Assembly: GCA_009602735.1 (NCBI GenBank)
Contig: WELA01013859.1
Span: 40,973 to 93,487 of the forward strand
From: Mesotaenium endlicherianum
Taxonomy: Eukaryota; Streptophyta; Zygnematophyceae; Zygnematales; Mesotaeniaceae
Reading direction: 5' to 3'
Length of the DNA: 52,515 nt
In this document: one piece after another, positions 10,873 through 24,000 of the stretch
Numbering within the stretch: position 1 is the first letter of the stretch
Layout of the letters: each line of letters begins with the position of its first letter
The notes under the pieces: generated by a model
The model's input: the letters and a program-made list of their open reading frames with translations, nothing else
Told to the model about the DNA's origin: nothing
Databases searched by the model: none
Translations under genes and position numbers: made by a program

Positions 10873-13130
10873 ATGCTAACACCTAGTAAGATTTGGGGTG
10901 AAACATGGGCAGCACAAGAGTTCGGAGAGCACTACAAAGAGTTTTTTGTGGTCAAAGAAGAGGTGCATAAGACCAAAGAAACTAAGTTCAAGATCTATTT
11001 TGGCTAATGGAGAGTACAGAACATGAGGACGCAAGCAGATACTACAATACATGCCTTCAATTCCCGAATTCCGTTGGTTTTGTCCATATGAGGGAATTGT
11101 TAGAGTTGAGGCCTCTTCGGACCCACATTCACAGCTTCCTGCTTCTCATGTGCTTCAAGTGACTCCTAGCATTGTAAACATACCCCCTGAACCAGAAGAT
11201 ACTCCCACACCACCAGAAGACACTCCTACACTAGTAGCAGACACAACAGACATTGAGGAAGAGTCAAAAACAGGCTTACAAGTGGTAGGATCAGGACGGA
11301 AAAGAGGGAGACCATCAAAACAGACAGGACCAGACATGTCTGTGCCTGCTAATAGAGAAGAGAGAAGGAACAGGGTGGTAGTGGCAAGGGAGAGTGCTAA
11401 GAGGAGGGCAAAAAGGGGCTACAGCAAGAAGAAGAACAGGCATTTGGATGAAGAGGAGTACAACTCAGACACGGAGCTGGAGTCTGAAGAAGAGCCAATG
11501 GTGCCTGCTGCTCTTGAAGAAGAAGAAGCTGAAGAGCCTGCCAACAACAGAGAGGAGTACTCCTAGTGGCCTCCTGCTGAAGGTGAAGTTCCACAATGGC
11601 TAGTGAAGCCTGTCAGCCCAGAGTGAGCTCAAGGCACTTTCACAGCTTCAGCCCCTTTATTGTTTTGTGCCTTCTGATAGGCATAGTCTGGTATGACTCC
11701 ATGGTGTCTGCTACCAATGCATATGCACACAATAAGGGTGCAAAGCAATGGAACCAGCTCACCACTAGTGAGCTCATAAGGTGGCATGGCTTATGTGTTG
11801 CTATGGCATTGAATCCCTTGCCAAGGTACACCACGTACTGGAAGAATGACAGTTTTGGTCCTGTAATGTTTCTTTCCTTTGGCAAATACATGTCTAGAGA
11901 TAGGTGGGTCCACATAAAAATATACTTGCATATTATTTCTAATGCAGGCAGAGACGTATTTCCTCCTAAGTTTGGAGAGTATAAGCTCTGGCAGTGTCAG
12001 CCCTTCAAAAGAACATTCAAGGAGCACTATAATCCAGGTGTGCACATGACAGTTGATGAGAGACTTATCCCAACTAGAAATAGGCAGTGTCCAGTCCGGG
12101 TCTATTGTCCTAAGAAGCCATACAAATTTGGCATTAAGTTGTTTACGCTGGTTGGTTGACAATGTGACTTATTACTACTGGGACTTGATAGTGTTTGACA
12201 AGGTCAAGAGACCTGGCAGGAATACTACTGTTGTTTTGGAGATGGTCGGCACTTTGCCTGAGGGTCAAACTTACAGCTTTGTATTAGATAGAGGCTTCAC
12301 AAGTCTTGTACTTGTGAGAGCACTGTCGGAGCTTGGCCATGGAGCAACAGGAACAGTTGTAAACAGAATACACTATCCTACTAAGCAGCTGGTCTTAGAC
12401 ATACCTGCAAGAGAGAAAGAGGCGAAGCAAGGGTCTTTCACAGCGCTTGTATCAAAGTGGCATGAACAGATAGCTGTAGTGTGGCAGGATAAGAAGCCTG
12501 TTTTTCTCTTGTCTAACTGTCGAGGTCTTACTGTGGTTGACGTTGAGAGGAGACAGAAGGGAGGAGAGACTAAGACTATACCAGCACCTGAGATTGTCAA
12601 GCACTATAACATGTACAAAGACGCGGTTGACCACTTTGACAAAATTATGCTTGAGAGACAATCACTCTGTGGAGACTGAGCAGGAAACTAGGAAGTGGTG
12701 GCACCGCCTGTATTGGGGCTTGTTTGATGGTGCTATTGATAATGCATACATATTGTATGAGGTGGCCCACCCTGGTGCTGACAGATACTTGTTCATGTTG
12801 CAACTAGTGAGGGAGATGTCGAAGTGGGTACATCCTCGCGACAGGCAGACCAGGTCAAGTGCAGCAGGAGCTGCTGGAGAGCAGAGGTGGATTGGGAGGC
12901 ACTTCCCTGACAAGGTGAAGAAGGAAGAAAGGGCAAGCTGTGTGGTGTGTAGTGCTAAGTACTTTGACTTAGGAGCTGCAGCAAGGAAGAAGAGGTGCCA
13001 GTTCATGTGTATACCTTGTAACGTGGCCTTACATCCCACACCCTGCTTTGAGATTTTTCACACTACCAGAAACATAGAGCATCTAGATTGTGGTAGGAAG
13101 AGGTTGCCCACTGGTGCCCCTAAGCAGTAG
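10873..13130 (+). pseudogene. piggyBac-like transposase, decayed
   Basis: piggyBac transposases cut and paste DNA at TTAA using a DDE RNase-H-like domain. Visible parts: an N-terminal acidic segment with an AT-hook-like GRKRGRPSK (11051–11566); the DDE domain from about 11690 with VDERLIPTRNRQCPVRVYCP (first Asp), PKKPYKFGIKLF and VLDRGFTS (second Asp); the NMYKDAVDHFDKIML stretch equivalent to the YN..MGGVD motif; and a C-terminal Cys-rich tail (CVVC … CIPCN … PCFEIFHT, about 12940–13070). The frame changes near 12150 and 12655, there are stops around 11566–11640, and an earlier piece from 10873 is in another frame. Terminal inverted repeats and a TTAA duplication could not be identified. 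The element is dead as a protein source. Confidence 0.85.
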
Positions 13131-14133
13131 CATGGATGATAAGTGCATAACTCTAAGACTAATTTTGTTTTTGCTCACACCATCTGCCATTGACTAGATT
13201 TTTCGACGCGTCGACCATGGAGCCATATATGACAAGACTCATAAATTCTGCTTTACATATTTTTGGTGCTTTCATGTTTGAGAGTGCTTGTGTACGGTAT
13301 TCTAAGTATGCCTGAACTTGTTTCAATGATTTCCATCAAGAATTGTAGGAGTTATGCACCAAATAATGAATCTGTATGATGCACTTCTTAGTTTCCTTAT
13401 GGGACCAATGACCAAAAAACTTGGTGTCAGTTTGGGTCCCAAACTTTGGGCTGGTGTAGCAGCCAGGATACTGAATGAATTGTATATCTGTAAAGTGCAC
13501 TGTCCTCCTTACATCAGGATGTATGCTGGAAAAATTTAGGACTTAAAAATAAGTTGTACTTTTCCGGATATTGTGCTGAGAAGAAATGTACTTGTGGGAC
13601 CTCACACGTGTGTTCCCCTTGTAGTACAAAAAAGAACACTGAAATATCCCGGAAAATCGGAAAAAGTACATTGCCAGATTGCTTACTCAATGTAGATTCA
13701 GTACATATATGGCTCGTGTACCACATAAGCACTGATTTTAGTATGAGCATTCAAAGATAGGCTATTGTGGTGTCTGTTTTGGTCCTATAGTCAGTAAATA
13801 TAGACTTGATAAAGAAAGTGGGGTGGCCCTAGAAAAGGAGATGCGAAACTGGGCGGTATTTTGACGGAGTGCTAGCTATCGACAGTCACGACCCACGAGT
13901 AGGGTCGCGTGCCGTCGTTGTCGTCGTTACCTTCGTTGTCGGACGTTTCCCCGTAATAATCGTTGACCACGCGTGCCTGTCGCCCATCTTGAGCCTCCTT
14001 CCCACTTCCTCCTGCTTGCACGAAATCCTCCGTTGATTCTGGCTTGAACCTCCTCGCCGATGTTGAGCAATCGTCCAATGCATGGTCCAATGCGTCTTGC
14101 GATCCACGAGTGCAGCCACGAGCTATATTCGAT
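13131..14133. other. No recognisable gene
   Basis: Intergenic DNA between the piggyBac-like remnant and the ferredoxin gene. It contains the 3' flank of the transposon, whose exact end is unknown. No coding signal. Confidence 0.45.
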
Positions 14134-14185
14134 TGGCCACGCTGGGCCACGACGGGCCACGGCGGGCCAGGGTTGGCCACGATGC
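14134..14185. repeat. GGCCACG-rich imperfect repeat
   Basis: GGCCACG or GGGCCACG recurs about five times within 50 bp, roughly 800 bp upstream of the J-domain/ferredoxin start codon. Could be simple repeat or promoter DNA. Confidence 0.6.
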
Positions 14186-14959
14186 TATACCTTTGCCAAA
14201 CGACTAGGACCGACAAGCACTTGACACGGTCTGACGACGCCTGACATGCTCTGAGACGTCGTAGTCTCGTGTTTGATGCACTTTATAAGAGTGTAATCTT
14301 TCGCGTTCGACTGTGCAGTGCAGGTGCAGTGTGTTCGACCGTCTTCGACACTCTTTTGAGTACACACATGGCGGCATTGTTATCATTGATGCTTCTCAAC
14401 CGTTCTCAACCAGTTCTCAACTGAAATGGCACATGCTTTTACGAGCACGTTACGAGACATCCGACCAGCATCCGAATGCATCCGACGATGTCTGCCTTCT
14501 AACATATCCACGTGTCCCCTTTGGCCCTTCGCACTTTTTAGCACTTTTGAAAACATTTTGAAGCTGCTTATTGGCACTTTTTGCAGCTTTTTGCCAACCA
14601 TGAAGCTTGTAACACTATGACCAGCGAGCGACACCAAGCTACACCAAGCGGAAAGCGCCAAACCAGCCCAACCGGCGCGTTTTGAGACTCGAGACTCGGG
14701 AGCTGCTCGGGAGTGCAAGAGAGTAGGTGGTACACGCATCACGATAAGGCCGTGCTGAAATATCTCCGAAGCCCACTGTCTTTTCCTGAAAATGTAATTC
14801 CTGGTCTCGCTCCTGCCTTGATCTTGCAAGCATTTAGGATAGCACGTCCATGATCGACATCGATTTGTGATTGTTAAGAAAGTGCTGGTCATTCTTAGAG
14901 TTGCTTTTGTACTCACTTGATTGGCACGCTTTCTCTTACCATATTCTCTACCAATTTAA

Positions 14960-17900
14960 ATGGCTCTGCAACTTGCTTTGCACCAGCAGATATTGTCTAG
15001 CAGTTTTCTTCGACAAAATGGTCCAAGAAGTCGGAAAGACCTCCTGCAAAATGTATCCTCTATTTCCCAATCTGACGAAATTGCATCCCGTAGCACACTC
15101 AGTGCACGAAACAAGAGTGCACGCAGAACGTCCTGCAGTTCCTTGCAGGCCAAAATCAGTAATGTGCTCCCTTCAAATAATTGGATAGAGGGCGCTAGTC
15201 GCACTCCGCCAGGAAGGTTGGCACATCCGGCGCCCTCCAAGCGGAGAGGGCTGCTGTCGACAGAGCGATCAAAATCGGTGTGCCCTCAGGCTGCCTCCAC
15301 TAAAGTGGCAATTCCAAGCCACGGATATGATTACTACGAACTTCTTGGTAAGATATTAAAGACAGGTGGCTTCAGTCCATGAATATTGCGTATGTTGGCT
15401 GACTGGATCACCAGCTTGTCCGCGAGAATATAGATCTGTATTCGGATTGTCAGATCATTACTGATACGTTTCTGCACAGTGACAGGAGACTGAAGCACGT
15501 TCAGTATGTCTCTCCGGTGTCTGCGGCTGACTCCTTGTTACTTCATTTGCATGAGTTCAAGCGCTGACTGGATACCCATTACTGTCATTTGAAAATGGAG
15601 AATCAGTTGCACTCTTTCACTTTTGTGTTTTCTCTAGGAGGGCAGAGACGTTGACGATAACATCATGCTTTTGTTTCTCACATGCAGTCCTAAGCACCCT
15701 CAGGAGTGTTCCATGGCTTCTAGTTTGCCACTTGTATAGATGAATGAATTAGTTCCACCACTTCATCAATTACGTGTCTTGCAATTGCTAGCCTGTTCCG
15801 CACGGTGCCCGAGGCTGAGATTGGATGAGACGCGTGGCGTTCTGTCAGGGCTTGATGCTGACGCATCAACGGCAGACATAAAGAAGGCGTACAGGTGGCT
15901 CCAGAAGCGCTGCCATCCAGATGTCGCCGGCACAGTGGGCCACGACATGGCGATCCTCCTCAACGAGGCGTACACCGCCCTCATCGACGAATCCACCCGA
16001 TACGTGTATGACCAGGTACAGAGCACTTGTTCCATCCGGCCCCTCCTAGCCACTCCTGGGGCCAAGGTGCACCCTGGTTCGTTTGTGACCAGGTACAGAG
16101 CTCTTGTTCGTCAGACCTTCCGCGGGGCATTTTTGGCATTTCTGGGGAACGGCGCAACCGCATTTGTGCGTAGCCAGGTACAGAGCTCCCTGTGCTTCCT
16201 ATGCAGGTATTCCTGGGTCAGGGAGCACCTGGTGTACGCATGACCAGGTACAGAGCATTTCGTTTGCCTCCCTTGGGGCATTCCCAGGGGGGCCAGGGTG
16301 TGTGGGCCTTTGAGGGAGAGATTCGCATTCCACGAGGCACAGGCCTAGAAGAGAGAAAATGTCACCAAAGTCTGCTGCTGGCTCCTCTGCTGCAGCTGAT
16401 TCCTTTCTTTGAAACATGTCTCAAGTCTGCCCGCATGGCAGAGTTGTTTTTTGGGGGGGGTGAGCAAGCAAGCGGGCCCAGCTGCTGCTTCAGCTGCTGA
16501 GGCAGAAGTGATGGGCCCTCTGCAGCCAGAGGGCATTGCATCAGCCAGGGGGCGTGTGGGAAACAGAAAGGACGGAGGGGTGGGGGGGGGAGGAGGGTTG
16601 NAAACAGAAAGGACGGAGGGGTGGGGGGGGGGAGGAGGGTTGGGAGGGAGTGTGAGGGTGTCCTCGGGAGGATGTGATTAGGCTTGCCGCAGTTTTCTTG
16701 CCCTTGTGTTGCTAGCGTGGCCTTGCACTTTGGGGAATTTCCAGAGCACCTCCCTCGCTGTTCCTGCACCTCCCTCCCCGCCCTTCTCCCGGCCTCCCCT
16801 GTCTGGATTCCGATTCCCGGCTCGACAACGTCCGCTCTGCACTGCTGCTGGGCCTGCCACGTGGCGCTGCTGACGTGGCTTTGGCCTGGTGTCGTCTTGC
16901 CCCTCCATGCGGCGCTGCTGATCTGGTGCTGCTGACCTGGCGCTGCTTACCTGGCATCTGGCTTGGCTTGCCCCCCCGCCATGTGACGGATGCATGGGTG
17001 CAGCTGCGGGTGTCGTGGCTGGAGGACGAGGCGTGCGGCTCGCAGCCCGTGTTCTCGCAGTGGATGGGCCCGCCCGAGGAGGAGAGCGCAGTGTTTGTGG
17101 ACGAGCTGCAGTGCATCGGCTGCCTCAAGTGCGCTGTCATCGCCACCAACACCTTTGCCGTGGAGAACCGCCACGGGCGCGCGCGCGCCGTGCGCCAGTG
17201 GGGCGACCGCGAGGACGTCATCAACGACGCCGTGGCCGCCTGCCCCGTCGACTGCATCAGGTGCGTGCATGTGCGTGCATTTGCCTGTGTGTAGGTGTAG
17301 GTGTGGGTGTGTAGGTGTGGGCGTGTAGGTCGGTGGCTGTGGGTGAGTGGTGGTTGTATGTATGCGTAAGTGTCAGAAAGAGAGAGAGAGTGGTTTCGGG
17401 CGTGGGTGAGTTGGGTTGGATGTGAGTGTGGGTGCAGGTGCCGGTCAAGGCACTCGGGGCAACATTTCCGTATGTTTGCCGCACAGGTGGCGGGCTATCA
17501 GCAGTCTGCCCGCTCTCTCGCCTGGGTGGATGATTGTGGGCTTGGCTTGCATACAGGCGCTCGGTTGTGGAAGCACAGCCGCAAGAAGTGCCTCTCTTCT
17601 CCTCCGGTGCTCTGATGCACGTTAGTGGCTGCAGCCTGAGCTGCCTCCTCCCAAGTCTTTTTCCTAGCTACGCTCACGCTTCCAGACGAGCCGGACTGAT
17701 GTGGTGCGCCAGTCCCGCCTGCATGTGCGTGTGCACTCACACGAACATAACACGCCCAATCACGACCACACGCGTGCACGCACGCACACATACACACACA
17801 TGCGTGCTTGCGCGTGCAAGGTTGTGATGCATGTCACTGTACTCTTTAGGTGGACAGTAGCTGAGAGTGACTGGACTCTGGAGGACAACCGCCAGTGTCA

Positions 17901-20114
17901 GCCGTTTCTGGGACAACGAGTCTGGTCCGGGTGACGTCTGGGAGGGCTGAGTCCACCACCCAAATCAACAAATCTTCCAGCCCCCCCTTTCCCCCCCCGC
18001 CCCCCGAGGCTCCTCTCTGTCTCCTCTCATAGGCTTGCTTTCTTCGGCACTCCTTGTGTGAGATGCCATGATGAGCAGGACTTTCTGACAAGCGATGCGC
18101 TTGTCCTTGTCACATGGTGTGGTGTCTATTGTGCTGGATAAGGGGGGACAAGCGCAGGTGGGTGGGGAGGAGCGAGCTGCCGGTGCTGGAGCATCTCACG
18201 CTAAAGCTGCCGCGAGGCAACATGGGCACCATGCGCCACACGGCGGGCGGCGAGCGCGTGAAGACGGTCGACATCTTCCAGGAGGCGGAGCGCATGCTGC
18301 AGAAGCAGGCCAAGCGCGACCAGGAGCGCAGAGCCGCTCAGGTCGGTGGCTGCTTGCGTCATCCATCTGCCTCTGTTTGAGTGGGTGTGTGTGTGCGCGT
18401 GCGCGCGCGTGTGCGTATGTGCGTGCGTGTACGCGCCCGCGCGTGCCCCGTTTTGCATGCGAGTGTGAGCAGGCGAGTGACGCATTGAGAGCTAGCAACT
18501 GTGGGATTGTGGGGGAGCCGGATGCGGAAGAGGGGTGGTGGGAGGAGGGGGGCGGGGAAGGGGGTGCAGGCTGCAGGGGTGGGGATGGTTTAGTCATTGG
18601 TTGAACAATGCTGAGCTCGTAGCCGGCTGCTCGGGATCGTGAGGTGTCAGGTTCGTGGCGTATGCTAGTATTCCTCTTTGGTTGGTAAGATGGAGACGTC
18701 CCCTCAGATAGTGGCGCAGAGTGGTCGCTCTCTGCTTCTTACAGAGATGCACAGGGAAGAAGAAGAGAGCGTTGCTGACAAGTGTTGTGTAACTAGTTGG
18801 CTCTTTCTGCTCCGAGACTCCAATGGTTGATGCCCAACACTTGATGGCTGGTGGCTGATGGCGCGTAGCTCCGATGGCAACCATAAGGTGCCACCGCCCC
18901 TGTTTTGTGCCCTGGCCCGCCACCTGCGATGAGATTGGCAAGTGTGATGAAAAGTATGCCAAGGGTCACTCCAGGAGGCGTCTGACTCGTGGCGCTGCCG
19001 ACGCCGCCGCCGCCCTCTATCTGCATGCATGTGCGCACGCACGCACCACCTCATTTGATGTTGGGCACTGTATTAAGCCACGTGTGGCCGTCGTATCGTT
19101 TGCGTGGAAGCAGTCAGTGCCGCGGCAGGAGGCAGAGCAGGCGGCGGCCGAAGCCATCCGGGCGCGCTCGGGCAGGTGGTGGAAAACTTTCTCGGGCAGC
19201 CCGGCATCCACGACCCACAAGGACCACGCGGCCCTGGTCCCCCTCTCGTGGATCTCGGCGTCGACACATGTCGCGGCGGCTGTGGAGCAGGCGCGCGCCA
19301 GCAGGGACGGGGGCATCGGCTCGTCGGCTCAGCCGTTCATCCCTGACCACCTGCGCACGCTGCATGAGGCGGCAAAGAAGCGGTGCGTGTGTGCGTGTGT
19401 GTGCGTGTAGTACAGCCCGGCCATAGACTGGATCGTGATTTGTTCTCAGAAACCTCGTGATGCATGAGGCAGCACAGAAGCGGTGCGCGTGCTTGACCTC
19501 TGAGAATGCTGCCTAAAAATTGTGGACAGTGGTGCAATGATCAGTTATGCGTATGGGACAAACCAGCAAACCGCGTATCTGATTCTAGAGGTCCTCTTTC
19601 TCATTCTTGCAGATCCGGATCAAAGGGCGAGCAGCAGGCCGGTCCCATGGGCAAGACCTGGTCGGTCGAAATAGACGACGACTATTGGACGCCGCTGGAG
19701 CCAATCAGCTGCTCCGTTCACTTCGAGCCGAAGAAGGGGGGGGCAAAGGCCGCGTCACAGCCAGCGAGCTCGGCCCCTCGCCAGCGGCGTGCCCCGGAGC
19801 CGACAGGTAGCGACGCCACAGGGAGCGGAGATCAGTGGCTGGAGCGCCTGCTGGGCAGCATTCCTGTCATGACAGCTGCCGTGGCAGCAGCCTGCGTGGG
19901 CCTGACAACTGGCGAGACCTCGGCGCAGTCGGCGGTCACCTTTGAGTCCCCCATTCCCGAAGAGATAGTAAATGCGCAGGCGTTGCACGTTTTGCTGGCG
20001 GCCCTCGTGTGGTATGCGATCGGCGCCGCGCTGACAGGGGCATTCTCTCTGCTCACCATGTATGTTCAGAGCCCCAAGGAGAATGTGCAGGATGAGGATC
20101 CCAAGGGCCAGTAG
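14960..20114 (+). CDS. Plastid-type J-domain + [4Fe-4S] ferredoxin protein (DJC76/77/82-like), six exons
   Basis: Exons 14960–15347, 15849–16015, 17004–17260, 18158–18341, 19114–19382 and 19613–20114 all have GT–AG borders and matching phases, giving 588 aa. Residues 1 to about 120 are Ser/Arg-rich with few acidic residues, like a chloroplast transit peptide. A J domain follows (about 123–185), with the Hsp70-stimulating HPD at 152–154, split by intron 1. The ferredoxin-like domain (about 215–271) has cluster ligands Cys222, Cys225, Cys228 and Cys265 in C-x2-C-x2-C … CP, plus Cys269. A family-specific helical region follows to about 420. The C-terminal exon is unconserved to me, with a hydrophobic segment around 538–565 that could be a membrane anchor. 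The Arabidopsis relatives DJC76, DJC77 and DJC82 share the J + ferredoxin order and are plastid proteins; a thylakoid redox/chaperone role here is inferred. Confidence 0.9.
16009..16256 (+). repeat. Four copies of a splice-donor-containing 16-mer
   Basis: TGACCAGGTACAGAGC occurs at 16009–16024, 16086–16101 and 16241–16256, and with TAG in place of TGA at 16171–16186. The first copy contains the exon 2 donor (CAG|GTACAG) of the J-domain/ferredoxin gene. The remaining copies are therefore extra perfect donor sequences inside intron 2. Spacings are 77, 85 and 70 bp. Confidence 0.85.
16561..16642 (+). repeat. Two tandem 40-bp G-rich units separated by an N
   Basis: Units 16561–16600 and 16602–16642 are nearly identical (AAACAGAAAGGACGGAGGGG followed by a G-run and AGGAGGGTTG) with a single N between them, inside intron 2. 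It may be a true tandem duplication or an assembly overlap that was not collapsed. Confidence 0.8.
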
Positions 20115-21087
20115 GGGGAAGTGTGTGTATTTTGTAGTGCTTATTTTGGGGGGCGCAGAGCTCGCTTGTCGCTTGCTTGTCACTGTACGATTTAATTGGC
20201 TGGACTGTGATGAATAAGTGGGGCAGTAGAAAGTGGCCCTGCTGCGCTCTGTCTCAGTATTGGGGGCGAGTGGCGACAGATGCATATTTGCCTCGAAAAG
20301 GGACTGAGGTAGGTTACATATTTGTACAGACTGTTAAGACGATATACGTTGTTGTAGGTGTCCATTGTTTGTAGAGTTAGGCCTACATATGTTAGAATTG
20401 ATGTTGTTGGTAAGAATACCAGCTACGTCAACATCAATGGTGCAGCATAGGCGTAGATTTGACATTATTTGTGTGTTTGCATGTACATATGCGCATGAAT
20501 AAATACGTAGGAATGAAACATCACTTTTTGCAGCGTGCAAGCATGCAATTAACCTTTTTCGTTATCCACATGTAAGAGCCATCATATTCTTGCATCAGAA
20601 GTGCAGGTGATGCTACGATGTAATATTGGAAAGTTCAATAACACAGCGCACTTAAGTACACTTCTATATGACAAGGTGCCTAATGGCAGTTGAACTTAAG
20701 ACATCCATAGCAAACATCATGCATTAGTTAAGCTAGTCTCCCCAAACAACCTTGCTCACCCAATCTGTCTGAGCACGTCTTACCTATCTGTCGTAAGTGC
20801 CTGCAGGTATCTGGCACGTTTTTACTTTGATTAAGTGGAACAACTTTGACCACCAGGTCGCAGCTGCACAAGCTCCTCCAGCCTACCAATCCAGGAATCA
20901 AAGTCACCATAACGGAAGACCAGTGCAAATCACACATGAGCGCTCGGCACGTAGGTAATGGGCAGCACACATGCACTGGAGTTCCTCCCACTCGAAACAG
21001 CATCAGAGAGTGCCGCCTCAAACCACCCCCCCCCCCCCAAAATGTGGGACGCAACAGCTCAGAAGCTCACCCTGAGCTCGGTGCTCG
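20115..21087. other. Intergenic between convergent genes
   Basis: Contains the presumed 3' UTR of the ferredoxin gene (AATAAA at 20498–20503) and that of the minus-strand DUF2252 gene, whose stop is at 21088. A C-run lies at about 21026–21038. No further gene is seen. Confidence 0.5.
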
Positions 21088-24000
21088 TCAGAGCAGGTGG
21101 CGCTTGAACGCCAGCCAGTCCGCTGTCACCTGCTGCGCATAGTCGCGCGCAATGCTCCACACCAGCTCCTCGAACCCACCGCGGTCGCTCTTGGCCAGGG
21201 CGGCGATCTCGCGGCTGAATGTCGGCCGCTGGTCGGTTATGGACTCGGGGTCCAGCTGGCAGGCCGCGTGCGCATGCTGGGTCCCCAGTATTCGCGCCCA
21301 ATCCTCCGCCAGCTCCACCAGCCCCTCCTACGCGAATGCACCGCACCCCCCACACACACACACGCACGCACACACACCCACCACACCACCCTCCTGCGGC
21401 CATCGTCAGCTCAAGCACACACTCGCTCTATGCGCACTCGTGTCGCTACTGCTGAGCAGAGCAGCGCAAGACTGCGGCTCAGAATGCACTGCTTGCATCA
21501 CAGCAGCAGACGCCTCTGCCCAAAACGCTTCCCCCACCTTCAGTGCCAGCCTAGCTGGCCACCAGCCTGGTGCATGCCTGCCTCCTACGCCCTGATGGCG
21601 ATTGGGTGACGATGGTCCCTGATGACGCTCGAAGCAGGGTGCCCCCGAACCAGCAAAGCACCAGCCCATACTGAATGTTGAGAGTCCCCGGTCAATGTGC
21701 ACAACAAGCATGCCTGGCTCTCAAAGCCTTGCCCCAGTGTCGTACTATATGTAGAGCACACTGCGAAACATAACAAGAGAACAACCGGGAATGGGGGATG
21801 AAGGGGCCTTTCCAAGCAGGCTTGGGCGACCTTGTCCTCCTGAGAGGACGAGGGGAGGGGTTAGAGAGGAGGAGGAGGATGGTAACAAGGGGGGGGGGAG
21901 TGGGGGGGGCAGCATTCGAAGCCTCACCTGGTTGGTGAGGGTGAAGCTCTTCAGACGCGCCTTGGTGTCGCTGCCGGCAAACACGGGGTACCACTCCTCG
22001 TAGGGCGACAGGTCGCGCACAGAGTACATCCCCGCAGCCGAGGGATGCACGTCCTCCTGCCCACCAGCAACGACGAGGAACGGGTGAGAAGGGAGGAACC
22101 AAATCAGCACAACACACAGCCCACCATAGCAGTGCCGTTGTCCGTGCTGCCAACGAGGGTGAGGGCGAATAAGGGGGGCCACTACGCGACGGCTCCGGGC
22201 GGCTGGGAGGAGACGAGCGCAACAGCTCACGCCTGCCGCAGTGCCTGCCACCCAGTGGCTGCTAGGGGAAGACAGGCTGCGTGCTCACGGGCCTATCCAT
22301 CCATCTGACCCGCGCAGCTCCCCTGGCAATTGCAGTAGAGGCTGGTTGCCGGGCGCGGCCTTGGCCGTGGTTGCTGAGACTGCTGAAGGCTACATGCCCA
22401 AGCAACAGGTCGCTTGCACGCGCGCACATGGACGTATGTGCGACAGCATCAGGGCTCCACGCCACAGCATGCGGGCACCACCAGCACCTTGGGGGTTGAA
22501 GAGCACAGCTGGAATAGGAGCACCATCTCAACCAGGTCTTTCTCTCTCCCCCCCCCCCCTCCGGAGCAGAGGAGGCCGCCAAGGCCTTCCTAGCAGAGAG
22601 CGGCCAGACACGACTGGATGGCCTTGAGAGAAGGGGACCAGCAAAAGAGAAGGGCCAGGAGCCAGGAGTCAGCAGCTTAGAAGGAGGGGGCAAGGGCGGG
22701 GTACCTTGGGTTTGGAGGCCAGGATAATAGGTGGCAGGGGGAGCAGGGGGGAGAGGAAGAGGTGCGACGTAAGGGCTGATTGCTAGTATCAGCGCCCCAA
22801 GATGAAGGTCTAGTTTCAGCAGGGGCCAGAGAGAGTGTTTAAGTAGCTGAGGAGGTGGGACGAGCAGGCACGCACATGTGGCCACTAGTGCTCACGCGCA
22901 CACCCACGCACGCACCTGGAGCTCAATCCAGCCGTTGTAAGGATCCTGGGAGGAGGAGAGCGTGCGGCACGCCTGGCAGTGGCGGGCGGCGTCGTGGTCG
23001 TACAGCTGGCGGTACTGCGCGCGCTCCTCCGGCCGCATGAAGTGGTACGCCGTCGGCCGCTGCTGCAGCTTCACGTCCAGCACGTGCAGCTCCCCGTCTG
23101 CAGCCTCCGTCTGCCCGGCCCCGCCCGCAGGAGGAAAAGAAGGAGGAGGAGGAGGGCGAGGAGGGGGAGGGGGGGAGGGAGGACACAGAGATAAGAGTGC
23201 AATTTGTGTGTGTAAGAGGTATACTGGTATGACAGAAACACGATATACAATCAAATATCAAAATACCAGTGAGGCAGTTTTCTCTCTCACCTCTCCCTTT
23301 GTTGTTAAAAATCTGAGCTTGACCTAAAACAGCCAGGTGAGCGAGAAGGGAAGGAGAAAAGGGGGCAAGCCGGGCTCNGTCGACCCGAGCCCCGTCGAAC
23401 ACAGCAATGCCAAAACAGCGGCGCTGTCTCCAGCCGTCCACCCCGGCACTCGTACTTTTCGTGTTCTGCGTGCGGTCGAAGTAGAGCGGTACGCTGCTGT
23501 GCTGTGCTCTGCTCCACTCTGGTGCGCTCAGAGAATCAGCCTAGAGTTGGTGCGTGAGGACCAGGATGGGCGGACGGGACAGGGAGGCAGGGGGTGCTGG
23601 GGGGCAGCGCGCCGAGGCAGCTCCGGGGTGCTGGAGGATCACGGCGCCAAGCTACAGCTGCACCGTGGCCGGGAGCGCTATGCCTGCTTGCGTGCCTTCC
23701 TGCTGATGCAGACAGCGGCTAGCTCCGGGGAAGGCATGAAACACAGAGAGTGAGCAAAGGGAGTGCATGACGAAGAAGCGCCTCAAAGGAGCTTGGCAAT
23801 GCATCGCAGAAAATGGCCGGCGGCGCACGGGCATGGGCATCAAGACAAGGCCATAGAGATGGGCGTGCACGTAGACAAGTACACGTACGTGGGGACACAG
23901 ACACGGGCAATGACACGTGCACGGGCATGGACATAGCCGAGGACGCACACATGGGCAGTGGACACGGGCGCGACGAAAAGGGGCCTGGGCATGGGCACCG

